Below, in pieces: positions 1-8,877 of a stretch of 64,000 nucleotides of DNA. The position numbers and the translations under genes are program-made. The DNA is from an uncultured Lachnospiraceae bacterium. Lineage in GTDB: Bacteria > Bacillota > Clostridia > Lachnospirales > Lachnospiraceae. The notes under the pieces are model-generated. The model was given only the letters and a program-made list of their open reading frames with translations, was not told where the DNA came from and did no database searches. Where the stretch lies: positions 1 to 64,000 of the forward strand of contig CANBFE010000009.1 in assembly GCA_947367855.1 (NCBI GenBank), read 5' to 3'. Within the stretch, counting starts at the first letter, position 1, and every line of letters begins with the position of its first letter.

Positions 1-111
1 TACACTTCCATAGAGGAAATGAAAGAAAGCATCCGGCGTTTCATTGAACAGTACAACCTTACTGCCCATGCATTCCGCTGGACTTATGCGGGGATTCCAT
101 TAACTGTATAA
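1..111 (+). CDS. IS630-family transposase, C-terminal fragment
   Basis: The window opens inside an open plus-strand frame of 36 residues that ends with TAA at 109-111. It contains FIEQYN, then FRWTY and a final GIPLTV, which is the typical end of IS630/Tc1-mariner-superfamily (DDE) transposases (FI-x-x-YN ... F-x-W-x-Y). The catalytic part lies to the left of the window. It faces away from the phage tail gene that it interrupts and ends eight bases before that gene's stop codon. Family assignment rests on this short tail only. Confidence 0.72.
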   Translation, partial: YTSIEEMKESIRRFIEQYNLTAHAFRWTYAGIPLTV

Positions 112-118
112 TTCATAG
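1..118. mobile_element. Right end of an IS630-like insertion sequence
   Basis: The transposase tail and the non-coding bases after it appear to be the end of an insertion sequence inserted into the tail gene. The exact junction cannot be fixed because the other end and the terminal inverted repeat are outside the window. IS630 elements duplicate a TA dinucleotide, and candidate TA sites occur at 110-121. Confidence 0.6.
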
Positions 119-1627
119 TTATTTAAGCAATGCTGTACTAGTGATCTGTCCCGAAAGTGTCTGCTCCGCTTTGGTGGCACGGTTTATCTCTGATGTAATG
201 CGTCCCGCTTCCACGGATATGCTGCTCCGGATGCTCGTGTACTCTGTGGCCGCGTCCGTCTTGGTCTCGTAGGTCTTTGAGACATCTGCACGTATACCGG
301 CAGCCGTAACCTCTATGGCAGTCTCCAACCCCTCCTTTGTGTTTTGCAGCTCCGCCCTTATCTGTCCTGCCGTGACCTTTATCTCCGTTGACAGCCCAGC
401 CCCCATGTCTATCATCGCCAGCCGGGTCTCTTCTATCGTTCTTTCCAGGATATTGGCTTTTCCCTTTATCTGGATGATAGATGCATGTACGCCATTTACC
501 TTCTCTGAATATTTTTCAACGCCACTTGCCTTGTAAGTGTCCCGCAAGGCCTGGATTCCCTTAAGCGTACGCTCCAGGATATATGTCTCTATCAAGCGGT
601 ACTTCGTGGACATCCGGACGGGGTCTCCCACCTCCAGGCAGGGGTTCCCCATGGCTTCGCACTTTGCCAGAGGATTGTACGAGATTCCTATAATCTTTCC
701 CAGGATGTTCTCAGCAATGCTCCGAAGCTGTTCAGATGACTTCCCGTATACCAAAAAATTGCCCTGGATGATATAGCAGTTATCATCCGGGGAAAGCGGA
801 GTCTCTGGCCATATCTTGCCGATGTCGTTTTCCTCCTGGCGAATCTGCAACTTTGTGATTCCCTGTGTGGAGTAGTCCTCATACTCGATAGATACGTACG
901 TTCCCCCTCCAATCCTAGCACCCTTCGGGTCTTTTGGAAAAAGCGTGTCTGACGGATACAGGTCTTCTGCCGGGTATAGTCCGCCTATAGCTTGCTGGAG
1001 ATATATGTAATGAAATTTTCCATCCCGTCCGATGTGCCCGAAGCAGGCATTAATCTCGCAAATGGCCGTGATTACAACTTTCCCGCTCATCTGCCCCGGG
1101 TCTATGGTGCGCTCCACGGCCATCCTGTCATTGACAAGGCCGCCCTCCGGCACGACTTCCTCCAGGCCGAAGTGCCGGATGAAGCTTTCCCGGAAATCTT
1201 TCATGGACATCGTGCTGCCCTCTTCCGGGAGGACGGAATTGTACCATCCAGCCACGTCCGCGTTGATGATGTCATACATCGCGTCATAGGCCACAACTTC
1301 CCTGTGCCTCCTGTCTGCTGTCGGCTTGTCCGATGCTACTTTGTAGCTTCCTATGGGCATTGGCGCATCGTCATGGTGGTTGAGGACTATGCTTACATCA
1401 ATCCCTTCACCTATCAGCGGCTTGACTATATTTCCCACCTTGAACTTAATGTGGCTTGACTCGCAGCATCCGAACCGCAAATCTGTTTCCGAACATATGC
1501 TTTCAGAGATTTCTATGCTTTGCGAGAATAGTTCTGTGTTTGTGAAAATCCCGCCATCATATTCAATTTTCCATTGCTTGTCGATACTATCTTTCCCAAA
1601 TAGGTCAGAATATTCATGTTCAATCAT
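119..1627 (-). CDS. Phage tail/baseplate (tail-tip) protein, 3' end truncated by IS
   Basis: A 502-residue product follows the distal-tail-like DUF6711 gene, the position of the tail-associated receptor-binding or baseplate protein in siphophages. The first ~350 residues look like a globular tail-tip domain; residues ~380-500 are repetitive helical segments (runs of ERTIEETR, GQIRAEL, AAGIRADV type) as in tail-fibre stalks. The frame stops at 119 right where IS630-type sequence begins, in mid-repeat, so the natural C-terminus is missing. The ATG is preceded by TTAGGTGATGAA. Function is inferred from position and repeats. Confidence 0.7.
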   Translation of the reverse strand: MIEHEYSDLFGKDSIDKQWKIEYDGGIFTNTELFSQSIEISESICSETDLRFGCCESSHIKFKVGNIVKPLIGEGIDVSIVLNHHDDAPMPIGSYKVASDKPTADRRHREVVAYDAMYDIINADVAGWYNSVLPEEGSTMSMKDFRESFIRHFGLEEVVPEGGLVNDRMAVERTIDPGQMSGKVVITAICEINACFGHIGRDGKFHYIYLQQAIGGLYPAEDLYPSDTLFPKDPKGARIGGGTYVSIEYEDYSTQGITKLQIRQEENDIGKIWPETPLSPDDNCYIIQGNFLVYGKSSEQLRSIAENILGKIIGISYNPLAKCEAMGNPCLEVGDPVRMSTKYRLIETYILERTLKGIQALRDTYKASGVEKYSEKVNGVHASIIQIKGKANILERTIEETRLAMIDMGAGLSTEIKVTAGQIRAELQNTKEGLETAIEVTAAGIRADVSKTYETKTDAATEYTSIRSSISVEAGRITSEINRATKAEQTLSGQITSTALLK

Positions 1628-1635
1628 TTCATCAC

Positions 1636-2046
1636 CTAATATTCAATAAAAATCCATTGCGTCTCTCCATAGTCTATCCCTTTCCCTCCATCCACTTTCT
1701 TGACCCGGAACTTCACGCTCGGGTCAAGATAAAAATGCCCGGTGGAATATGTCCTTTTTCGCGGATTGTAATACACACAATCCGCATCTGTCTCATTCTG
1801 GTTTATGTAATTCCTCTCCAATCCGGAAAGAATCGCATCCATTTCGGATTCAGGCATTTGATTTGTGGTAAAAGTGATATTTGTTTTCGTGTGCTCCAAG
1901 GCATTTCTGTGCGTCAGACCGTTTCCATCAGTATAGGAATCCATGTCCTGTCTCTGGTCTGGGGCTATGTCGTAACTGTCAAATTTTATATACTTGTTCG
2001 GGAATATGTAGTCTCCGAACTGGAATAAGTATCCATTATATGCCAT
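1636..2046 (-). CDS. DUF6711-type tail protein
   Basis: 136 residues lying between the tape measure and the tail-tip gene. Its start (MAYNGYLFQFGDYIFP) and length fit the DUF6711 family of Firmicutes siphophage proteins, found at the distal-tail position. A strong AAGGAGGAGCT site precedes the ATG. It probably forms part of the tail-tip adaptor; that role is positional inference. Confidence 0.7.
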   Translation of the reverse strand: MAYNGYLFQFGDYIFPNKYIKFDSYDIAPDQRQDMDSYTDGNGLTHRNALEHTKTNITFTTNQMPESEMDAILSGLERNYINQNETDADCVYYNPRKRTYSTGHFYLDPSVKFRVKKVDGGKGIDYGETQWIFIEY

Positions 2047-2055
2047 AGCTCCTCC

Positions 2056-5000
2056 TTACATCTGGAATGACGACCTTCCGGTACGACGGTACTGTTCAAG
2101 GTCAAACTTTTTCATAAGTTCAAAAAGAACTCTTCCGTCAATCTCCACCGGGATTTTTATGGTAATCTCTCCGCCGCCCATGCCGCCGTTCCGTCTCATT
2201 GCATTTTCCACTGCCTGCTCAATAGTCGATAGGGGAGAAACTACCTCCGGCTCCCGCTTGTTGTCCCCCAGCACCGCCAGAAATTCATTGTTCGGCGGAA
2301 CCACGGTTCCGGTTGCAAGGCGGGGAATCGGCATCTCTGATAAGGATGCATAAACATCCGCCGAATAGTTGGACGCCATCCTTGGCACAGTCTCTCTTTT
2401 GTTCTTATTCCCAGATACGCCGCCCCCTCCCTTGGAAGGTATCGTTATTTTGCTTGCCGAGTCCGCTTTAGCAAATAAACTGTCTAAAGCTCCATTAATT
2501 GCACTTATCATTCCAGATATCGCATTCAAGGCAGATGATACCGCCCCCTGGATACTTCCAAGAATACTGCTTACCTTACCAAAAATTGCATCCCAGATAT
2601 TTCCCCATGTGTTCTTTGTCCGGTTCATTTCAGATGAAATTGTGTTTCCTATTTTGTGCATACCATTATTTGACACTCTAGATATATCATTCCACGACGC
2701 AACGTTCTTCGCCTTCATAGTGTCATAGGTATTTGACCATGTAGACTTTGCGTTTACTGAAAAACTATTTATACTTCCCCTCATGTTGATAAGCTTGCTA
2801 CTCATATTGCTTGCCATCAATGAAGCATTAGATGCAACTGTATTTTTCATAGCAGATAAAGTTCTGGTAGTATTTTTTTGTGACTCATTCCAAGTATCCA
2901 CGATCTTTCGCCCGGTTTTATCCATTGTACTCCTGGTATTAGATTCTACATTTGTCCAGGTATTACTAATGTGCTTTCCTATACTGTCAAGTGCCTGCCG
3001 GGAATTTCCTTTCATGTACTCCATTTGATTAGACACGCTTCCGCTGATTCCATCCCACTCTGTATCAGTGGTCTGTCTGGAAGTCCTCAGTGTTTCTGCT
3101 ATTTTGTCCTGCATTCCGTCAAAATCTTCGGATACACGTCCATGTAATTCCGTTGTGGTTCCAGTGACTTTTTCTTTTATCCAGTCCCATGCTCCAGTTA
3201 TTTTTTCTTTAATATTAGTAAAAACAGAAAGAACCTTATCTACCAATGAAGAGATTCCATTGAAGAGACCTTCCATAAGGAATCTTCCCATTTCTTCCAT
3301 CACCGTAGATGGTGAATGTATTCCAAAAGCATTTTTAAATCCTTCTATAAAAGGTTGAAAAATATGCTCATATATCCATGTCCCGATTCCTTTAATAGTA
3401 TCAACAATTCCATTAAACATTCCCTGAACAATGGCCCATCCAATTTCCCAGATACTTGCATCTTTATCCAGTCCGCCCATGGCATCTATAAGATACCCCA
3501 GGAAGTGATCTCTTATCGAAATTACAGCATCCTGAATCGCCCCCACAAGAAGTGTCGCCAATCCTCCCAAAGCCGCCCCAAAAGCCCTCGCAATCCTCGA
3601 CACAATTCCGTTCCAATCAATACTTGCAAGGAAATCGCCTATGCTTTCACCAATCTGTCTCCAATTGGTTCCCTCTATTGCAGCAATTAAGGAATCCAAA
3701 AGACCTATAACGAAATCACTAAATCCCTGTCCGACGGTAGCCCAGTTTGTTTCAGAAAAAAAGTTATTAATTCCATTCGCTACATTGTCTCCAAGCTCCT
3801 TCCACTTAAATGTTTCAGAGAAGTAAATTACTGACTGGAACATACCCGTTATTGCCCTGCCAAGAGTTGATCCTATTTGTGCCAAATCTATCTTTTCAAA
3901 TACACCGTTAAGTGCATTTCCAAGAGAAATCCCAAGTTCTGCCCATCCGGACAGTTTTGTAAAGTCATTTTTCCGCAACATGTCATCAACGAAACCAGTG
4001 AAAATGTCCCATTGAATCATAAACTTACTGCCAAGCAGGTTCCCAAGATTTCCCCAGTCGACCTCATTTATCAGTCCGCGCATGCCAACGGAAATTTTTG
4101 TGCCCAGGTTCTTCCAGTCAATTCCTTCGATCAGGAGGTTTAAGGTATTGACTATGGTATTAATCCCGGCCCCGATCACCCGCCCAAGCAAATCCCAATC
4201 CAAGTGGTCTATCAAACTATTAAATGTTCTGGTAAATGCGTCCACGAAAGCTGTTACCCTGGGACCGACATTATTCCAGTTGATTACGTCATAAACCTTC
4301 TGCAAGCCTTTGTTTATGGCTTCCGCTATATATGCCCCAAGGCCTTCCCAGTCCTTATTTTCAATTAGCTCTTTTAATTTCTCGAATATCCCAAGGATCC
4401 CGCCTTCGATCGGCGCCTCCTCAAACATATTGCCTGCACCGCCACCAGCTCCTCCTCCGCCACTGTTAGATGTCAGATTGTTCAATTTATCCAGGCCGCT
4501 CAATTGCTTATTCTGCGCTTTTGTCTGCCCCTCTATTGCTGCGGTAGTTTGCTTTACTGCCTTTGTATAAGTCTTCTGCCCTGTGATCGCCGCCGTAAAT
4601 TGTCCGATCATGTTCATCAGGTTTGCAATTGCATCTATGGCCCGCTGTATGTACGGGATGGCAATCTCCACCAGGGGACGGAATGCTGCAGCAAAAGAGT
4701 TTTTCAGCGTCAGGGAACTTGCTTTCAGTCCGTCAATGACAGACTTAAATGAGCCGACCTCGTTGTACAGATTTCCAAAGCCCTCTTTCATTCCGGATAT
4801 CATAGCGTTAAATGCCTTGCTGATCTGATTAAATATCAGCAAAGAAAGCGCAAGACTTTTAAACCTGGAACCAAGTGCTCCCAATGAACTGTTTGATTTA
4901 TGCGCTGATTTGGTAAGATTTGAAAATACACTTTTTACAAATCCACCAAACCTTTTTAATCTGGACCCGGCTTTGCTTATTGCTGAGTGTGCAATAGAAA

Positions 5001-6234
5001 ATGCCTTTTTAGCTGTCTGTCCAAGTCTGCTATAGCTTTCTTTAACCTCCTCTACTCCATCCGCATAATTTTTTATTTCCTGGTCAAGTAAAGCAATCTC
5101 CTGCTTTGCTGTGTCATGTTGCTGATACCCAACCCCAACACCTGCCTGCTCCATATCGGCAATTTCCTGCGCCAGTTGCCTCCTGCGTTCCATTATTTCC
5201 ACAATCCGTTGATTTCCGACAACAGCATTTTCCCGAATAGCTGCAAGGCGCTGTTCTTCTTGCTCTTGGGCCTGAATCGCAGCGATCTCTTTCGCCCGTT
5301 TTGCTTCTTCTTTTGCTTGAATAGCATTTATACGGGCCTCTTCCCTTGCTTTCCTTTCTGCCTCTTTGGCTTCTAATTTTGCCTGGTTTTCAACTTCTTT
5401 CTGAATTCTGGCATTTTCTTTCTGTAAAGCCTTTTCTGCCTGCTCTTCTGCGCGGCGTTGTGCTGCTTCTCTTTTTTCTGCCGCTTTTGCTTCCTGTTGT
5501 GCGATTTTTGCCTGGCCAGATTCTGTCTGTTTGTTCAGTTCCGATTGATATGTCTTTACAGCATCCGTGGCATTCTTCCAAGCAAGATAAACTTTGTTAT
5601 AATCTTCATCACCAAAAAATTTTCCCTGGTCATGAAGTTCTTTTAAGGCCTTTGCATACTCTTCTACATCTATCCTTAATATATTTAAATGTTGAGAAAC
5701 TTCATCTGTGCTTTCAGCCTGTGTGTCAGAAGTATTTATGTACTTTTCAGTCTCATCCCGTAATTTTTTAAATCCATCAAAAGCGGTTTTTGTATATGAG
5801 TCAAATTCATCAATTACTTCCCGATATCGCTCATATGCATCAATCACATGCTTTAAATCACGTTCAGCTTCTTTATATTCTTTACTGGAATGGTCAATTC
5901 CAGACGCATCCATGGACTGAAGCTTTTCCCTTGCAGCATCAATCTTAGATGTGTCAAATTGTAAAGAATCTGACACTCCCTGCCCATATTCTGCAATCTC
6001 ATACATGGAATCTTTGTATGCGTCCACATACTTTTGCAATTCTGCTTGTGCCGCTTTGTATTCTTCAGATGCGTGCGACACACCTGCCTTGTCCAAAAGC
6101 TCAAGTTTCTCCCGTGCTTTTTCAGCGTCTTTACCTATTTCTTCCAGAGATTTAGCAATTTCTTGAACCTTTGGTCTTACATTTTTTGTAATGATACTTG
6201 TATCTATTCTGATTGCTCCATCATACTGCGCCAC
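2056..6234 (-). CDS. Tail tape measure protein
   Basis: A 1392-residue protein, the longest in the window. The first ~420 residues are charged coiled coil (K/E/A-rich). Hydrophobic segments follow at ~430-560, then a glycine-rich linker near 600. From ~620 to ~900 there is a series of short repeats of the form W-x-x-L/V/I-G (DWDLLG, DWKNLG, NWATVG). A Ser/Asn-rich helical stretch lies before the C-terminus. Tape measures set tail length at roughly 0.15 nm per residue, suggesting a ~200 nm tail. I chose GTG at 6234 because GGGAGGTGAGAAC sits at proper distance; an upstream non-ATG start would overlap that site. Confidence 0.93.
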   Translation of the reverse strand: MAQYDGAIRIDTSIITKNVRPKVQEIAKSLEEIGKDAEKAREKLELLDKAGVSHASEEYKAAQAELQKYVDAYKDSMYEIAEYGQGVSDSLQFDTSKIDAAREKLQSMDASGIDHSSKEYKEAERDLKHVIDAYERYREVIDEFDSYTKTAFDGFKKLRDETEKYINTSDTQAESTDEVSQHLNILRIDVEEYAKALKELHDQGKFFGDEDYNKVYLAWKNATDAVKTYQSELNKQTESGQAKIAQQEAKAAEKREAAQRRAEEQAEKALQKENARIQKEVENQAKLEAKEAERKAREEARINAIQAKEEAKRAKEIAAIQAQEQEEQRLAAIRENAVVGNQRIVEIMERRRQLAQEIADMEQAGVGVGYQQHDTAKQEIALLDQEIKNYADGVEEVKESYSRLGQTAKKAFSIAHSAISKAGSRLKRFGGFVKSVFSNLTKSAHKSNSSLGALGSRFKSLALSLLIFNQISKAFNAMISGMKEGFGNLYNEVGSFKSVIDGLKASSLTLKNSFAAAFRPLVEIAIPYIQRAIDAIANLMNMIGQFTAAITGQKTYTKAVKQTTAAIEGQTKAQNKQLSGLDKLNNLTSNSGGGGAGGGAGNMFEEAPIEGGILGIFEKLKELIENKDWEGLGAYIAEAINKGLQKVYDVINWNNVGPRVTAFVDAFTRTFNSLIDHLDWDLLGRVIGAGINTIVNTLNLLIEGIDWKNLGTKISVGMRGLINEVDWGNLGNLLGSKFMIQWDIFTGFVDDMLRKNDFTKLSGWAELGISLGNALNGVFEKIDLAQIGSTLGRAITGMFQSVIYFSETFKWKELGDNVANGINNFFSETNWATVGQGFSDFVIGLLDSLIAAIEGTNWRQIGESIGDFLASIDWNGIVSRIARAFGAALGGLATLLVGAIQDAVISIRDHFLGYLIDAMGGLDKDASIWEIGWAIVQGMFNGIVDTIKGIGTWIYEHIFQPFIEGFKNAFGIHSPSTVMEEMGRFLMEGLFNGISSLVDKVLSVFTNIKEKITGAWDWIKEKVTGTTTELHGRVSEDFDGMQDKIAETLRTSRQTTDTEWDGISGSVSNQMEYMKGNSRQALDSIGKHISNTWTNVESNTRSTMDKTGRKIVDTWNESQKNTTRTLSAMKNTVASNASLMASNMSSKLINMRGSINSFSVNAKSTWSNTYDTMKAKNVASWNDISRVSNNGMHKIGNTISSEMNRTKNTWGNIWDAIFGKVSSILGSIQGAVSSALNAISGMISAINGALDSLFAKADSASKITIPSKGGGGVSGNKNKRETVPRMASNYSADVYASLSEMPIPRLATGTVVPPNNEFLAVLGDNKREPEVVSPLSTIEQAVENAMRRNGGMGGGEITIKIPVEIDGRVLFELMKKFDLEQYRRTGRSSFQM

Positions 6235-6249
6235 GTTCTCACCTCCCAC

Positions 6250-6278
6250 TTGTCTTCATGTCTCATTTCTCCTATAAT
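6250..6278 (+). promoter_or_regulatory. Sigma-70-type promoter for the DUF2513 gene
   Basis: TTGTCT at 6250-6255, a 17-base spacer and TATAAT at 6273-6278 face rightward, opposite to the late operon, just before the plus-strand gene at 6328. Confidence 0.7.
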
Positions 6279-6327
6279 CTAAGTACAGGCGTTGCAGCGC
6301 CGAGTACGAAAGAAAGGAGGAAGATAC

Positions 6328-6606
6328 ATGCGTATCGATAACGATTGTGTTTGTGACATTCTGCAAACCATCGAAAAAGTATCAACTTACAAAGAACCAT
6401 TCAAATTCTTTGGAGAAAAAAGCAAATACGAAAATCTTTCAAAATATGGCGGTGACATGCTGTCGTATCATCTTCGCTATTTGCTCATGGCAAATTTGGT
6501 CTACTCTCCCGATGGCGTGAGTGGAGATTCAACTGGTGAATTTCACCTTGACCTAACCCCGCAAGGCCACAAGTTTTTAAATCCAGATTTGCCGTCAATT
6601 AGTTAA
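6328..6606 (+). CDS. DUF2513-family protein (moron)
   Basis: 92 residues starting MRIDNDCVCDILQTIE, which matches DUF2513 (small phage and plasmid proteins beginning with a winged-helix-like N-terminus). It is encoded against the late operon, has its own promoter at 6250-6278 and a GAAAGGAGG site, and its stop overlaps the end of the facing 54-aa gene. This is a classic moron placement: an independently transcribed lysogenic gene between tail genes. Function unknown. Confidence 0.75.
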   Translation: MRIDNDCVCDILQTIEKVSTYKEPFKFFGEKSKYENLSKYGGDMLSYHLRYLLMANLVYSPDGVSGDSTGEFHLDLTPQGHKFLNPDLPSIS

Positions 6607-6767
6607 TCTTGTTGAGACAGATGTGTCGAACCTTCTTTTCCAGGCACATCTGTTTCTTTTTCACTTAAAAGTCCTACCCTCAATATTTCTGCAATATCTT
6701 TTAATGCTTCTTTAATCCCGACAATTTCCTGATAAAATACAGATTGGTCATACGGTAAGTTAGCCAT
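6603..6767 (-). CDS. Small hypothetical phage protein (54 aa)
   Basis: Begins MANLPYDQSVFYQEIVG after GGGAGGTGTAAC. It is helical and acidic with no recognised domain. It is the last gene of the antirepressor cassette, placed after a terminator-like hairpin (6781-6830), and its last codon overlaps the convergent DUF2513 gene. Confidence 0.6.
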   Translation of the reverse strand: MANLPYDQSVFYQEIVGIKEALKDIAEILRVGLLSEKETDVPGKEGSTHLSQQD

Positions 6768-6780
6768 GTTACACCTCCCT

Positions 6781-6830
6781 AAAAATAAAAAGGCGCCACA
6801 GACACGCATTACACGCATCCATGACACCTT
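6781..6830 (-). terminator. Rho-independent terminator
   Basis: A 9-bp stem (AAGGTGTCA pairing with TGGCGCCTT, two G-T pairs) is followed leftward by TTTTTATTTTT. It lies between the 6882 promoter and the 54-aa gene, so it may attenuate that gene. Confidence 0.7.
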
Positions 6831-6881
6831 TTAGTCCTTCCCCTATGCCAATCCATAGGGCGCTTTGATTTAATTATAATA

Positions 6882-6915
6882 ATTGTAACACTGTTTGATA
6901 TTAGATTTGTACCAA
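6882..6915 (-). promoter_or_regulatory. GGTACAA-class phage promoter (copy 1)
   Basis: Leftward TTGGTA (6910-6915) followed by CAA, then 22 bases from the end of TTGGTA to TACAAT (6882-6887), preceded by TG. It is the same architecture as six other sites in this prophage and points at the 54-aa gene. Confidence 0.65.
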
Positions 6916-6920
6916 ATTAA

Positions 6921-6952
6921 AAGGAAAAGAGCGGTTGTTACGCCGCCCTCTT
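6921..6952 (-). terminator. Terminator of the antirepressor 2 gene
   Basis: GC-rich stem (AGAGGGCGG with CCGCTCT, one bulge) and a T-rich tail that runs directly into the TTTTAATTTGGTACAA promoter motif. Confidence 0.75.
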
Positions 6953-6955
6953 TCA

Positions 6956-7717
6956 CTATATGTTCAATGTCTGCTGTGCATTATAGTTCTGAATCCTGAT
7001 TACCGTATTCGTGCAAGGCTTCCAGTTGCTTGCATATTCCACGGCTTCATCGAACCGCTTTCTCGGGACATTTGCCCTTGCGTTCACGTTGAAATAATGC
7101 TTCAAGTCCCGGTTGCATTCCGCGAATACCTTTCTGCCGATTTCTTCATATGCATAAGATGTTTTCCCTCCAAGTGCTTCTGTTACGGTTTTGTTGACTG
7201 CATCCTCCAACACTTTCTGCTGCCCGTAGTCCAGGGTCATGTTGTTCTCCAGGTGCTCAATCCGCTTTCCATAGTCGCCCTTGACTTCGTTCAGGTCATC
7301 CGCAAGGACTTCCACCTTGCCGCCGACTTCCTTAAGGGCCTTGTAGTGAAGCTCCAACAGTTCCATGGTGGTCTGTGGCAATTGCGGCTGTCCGTAGGAA
7401 CCTGTCTTGCGGATGGACGGAAGAACCTCGGATGTTACCCACTTCTTAAATTTCTTTGCGGATTCTAACTTACTGCCGAAAATGAGGGAGTATAAGCCGC
7501 TTTCGTTGATGATAACCATTTCCCTTGCCTGACCTGAGGAATCAAATTGGTGCTTCTGCTTATCTTCATCATCAACAAACTTTGCCACCGCATTTTTCGG
7601 AGCGGCGTATCCAAGTGGTTTCGCAACATCATTTCCAACAAACCAAGGTTCCCCATCAATAGTTACAGTCCTAATCTCTCCAAACTCGCTGTTGGAGAAT
7701 ATCATAATTTCGTTCAT
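6956..7717 (-). CDS. Phage antirepressor, Bro-N domain plus C-terminal domain
   Basis: 253 residues. Residues 1-~105 are a Bro-N (BRO/Ant) DNA-binding domain: FGEIRTVTIDGEPWFVGNDV, then the INESGLYSLIFGS motif and a TSEVLPSIRKTGSY ending. A helical linker and a ~100-residue C-terminal domain follow, like those of KilA-C/ORF6C antirepressors. Such proteins counter the lysogenic repressor. The start ATG at 7717 follows AGAGGAAAACGT. It shares its first ~100 residues with the second antirepressor at 8204-8746. Confidence 0.88.
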   Translation of the reverse strand: MNEIMIFSNSEFGEIRTVTIDGEPWFVGNDVAKPLGYAAPKNAVAKFVDDEDKQKHQFDSSGQAREMVIINESGLYSLIFGSKLESAKKFKKWVTSEVLPSIRKTGSYGQPQLPQTTMELLELHYKALKEVGGKVEVLADDLNEVKGDYGKRIEHLENNMTLDYGQQKVLEDAVNKTVTEALGGKTSYAYEEIGRKVFAECNRDLKHYFNVNARANVPRKRFDEAVEYASNWKPCTNTVIRIQNYNAQQTLNI

Positions 7718-7810
7718 ACGTTTTCCTCTACTTTCTACTGTAGAGGGCGGTGGGAGCATACCCCACCATGCGTTACCCTCTATGAACTGGCATTTCGCCT
7801 TTGCAAAATA

Positions 7811-7844
7811 ATCGTATCACATATTCCAAGCTAATTTGTACCAA
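7811..7844 (-). promoter_or_regulatory. GGTACAA-class phage promoter (copy 2)
   Basis: TTGGTA at 7839-7844, 22-base gap, TACGAT at 7811-7816, facing antirepressor 2. It starts immediately after the stop of the 41-aa membrane peptide gene. Confidence 0.55.
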
Positions 7845-7846
7845 GT

Positions 7847-7972
7847 TTATCTGCTGAAAAATCCGGCCATTGCCAAGATAACTACCACTGCAAAGATGAA
7901 TACGCATACCTCTGCTACCAGAATCTGGACAAATGTGAAAATCATCTGAAGCCGTTCCTTGTCCATGTTCAT
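7847..7972 (-). CDS. 41-aa single-span membrane peptide
   Basis: A short charged N-terminus (MNMDKERLQ) is followed by one hydrophobic segment of ~25 residues ending AMAGFFSR. Its ATG overlaps the TGA of the upstream gene (ATGA), indicating translational coupling. It resembles the 52-aa peptide at 48021-48179 in layout (R-L-x-M, A-E, then a hydrophobic span ending MAG). Function unknown. Confidence 0.65.
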   Translation of the reverse strand: MNMDKERLQMIFTFVQILVAEVCVFIFAVVVILAMAGFFSR

Positions 7973-8190
7973 GCCGCACCGCCTTTCTTCATCTCTGCCA
8001 TTGCGGCCCGGTAGCCTTTGGCATAGCCGAAATCAAACAGCGTGGTGATAACCTTGAATGCTCCGTTATAATCACTAGCAGAGAAAACTTCCTCCATTCC
8101 ATGCTCCATTTCGCTAAATGACATTCCATATTCAGAATTCTTCTTTGTCTTTGAAAAAAATCTTTCCACATACTTCCTGATTGATTCCAT
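7969..8190 (-). CDS. Hypothetical phage protein (73 aa)
   Basis: Starts MESIRKYVERFFSKTKK after AAGGGAGGAATAGCC. Amphipathic helices and a Lys/Gly C-terminus; no domain recognised. It sits between two antirepressors and is coupled to the downstream membrane peptide, so it is part of one small operon. Confidence 0.65.
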   Translation of the reverse strand: MESIRKYVERFFSKTKKNSEYGMSFSEMEHGMEEVFSASDYNGAFKVITTLFDFGYAKGYRAAMAEMKKGGAA

Positions 8191-8203
8191 GGCTATTCCT
8201 CCC

Positions 8204-8746
8204 TTACTTCCCAATACTCTCAATCGTCAACTGCTCATACTCCGGCACCTTCACAAAATCCTCTGTCAGCTCCACTCCGAATTGCGCTGACACTTTCTTG
8301 AAGTTCTCTGCAATCTTGTGCGGCGCAAGGTTCTGGCGGCGGGCTACTCTGTCCATTGCTTTAAGGTAGCTTGCAAGTTCGCCCAGGGGGATTTCAGAGG
8401 GATTGCACGCCTGCGGCATAACATAGGTTCCGGCTTTCCTTATCTGCGGAAGGACTTCTGATGTTACCCAGTGCTTGAACTTTTTGGCAGATTCCAGTTT
8501 GCTTCCGAAGATAAGTGAGTATAATCCGGATTCATTAATCACCATCATTCCGATGTTTCCGCGGGGGTCCTGAATCGGGGCCACCTTCTTATCATCAGAA
8601 TCTACGTGAGTTTGGATTGCTCCTTTGGGTTTGGCATATCCTAACGCCTTAGCACAATCATTACCGACAAACCATGGTTCGCCATTGATAGTAAGAGTTC
8701 TAACCTCTCCGAACTCTGGATTATTAAAAATCTGCATTTCCTGCAT
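8204..8746 (-). CDS. Phage antirepressor, Bro-N domain (copy 1)
   Basis: 180 residues. The Bro-N domain covers ~1-105 (FGEVRTLTINGEPWFVGNDC, INESGLYSLIFGS, TSEVLPQIRKAGTY). The C-terminal 75 residues differ from those of the 6956 protein, so the two share the DNA-binding domain but carry different effector parts. It starts at ATG 8746 after GGAGGTACTATTTTT. The leader contains a long inverted repeat and a hairpin (8781-8877). Confidence 0.87.
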   Translation of the reverse strand: MQEMQIFNNPEFGEVRTLTINGEPWFVGNDCAKALGYAKPKGAIQTHVDSDDKKVAPIQDPRGNIGMMVINESGLYSLIFGSKLESAKKFKHWVTSEVLPQIRKAGTYVMPQACNPSEIPLGELASYLKAMDRVARRQNLAPHKIAENFKKVSAQFGVELTEDFVKVPEYEQLTIESIGK

Positions 8747-8780
8747 AAAAATAGTACCTCCTGCGATAAAATTTTGGTTG

Positions 8781-8831
8781 CAAGAGATACCCTCATATGA
8801 TAGTATATTTCATACAAGGGTTTATCTCTTG
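8781..8831 (-). repeat. Inverted repeat in the antirepressor leader
   Basis: CAAGAGATACCCT (8781-8793) is matched by AGGGTTTATCTCTTG (8817-8831), two arms of 13-15 bases around a 23-base AT-rich core. It could be an operator for a dimeric regulator or a 5'-UTR hairpin. Confidence 0.65.
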
Positions 8832-8838
8832 TGAGTTT

Positions 8839-8877
8839 GGAGTAATCGGTCAGCTCGCCAAAGTAGACGATTACTCC
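8839..8877 (-). terminator. Hairpin at the 3' end of the RHH gene
   Basis: A perfect 10-bp stem (GGAGTAATCG / CGATTACTCC) includes the stop codon of the RHH gene. There is no T-run after it, so it may stabilise the mRNA or be a weak terminator. Confidence 0.45.
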
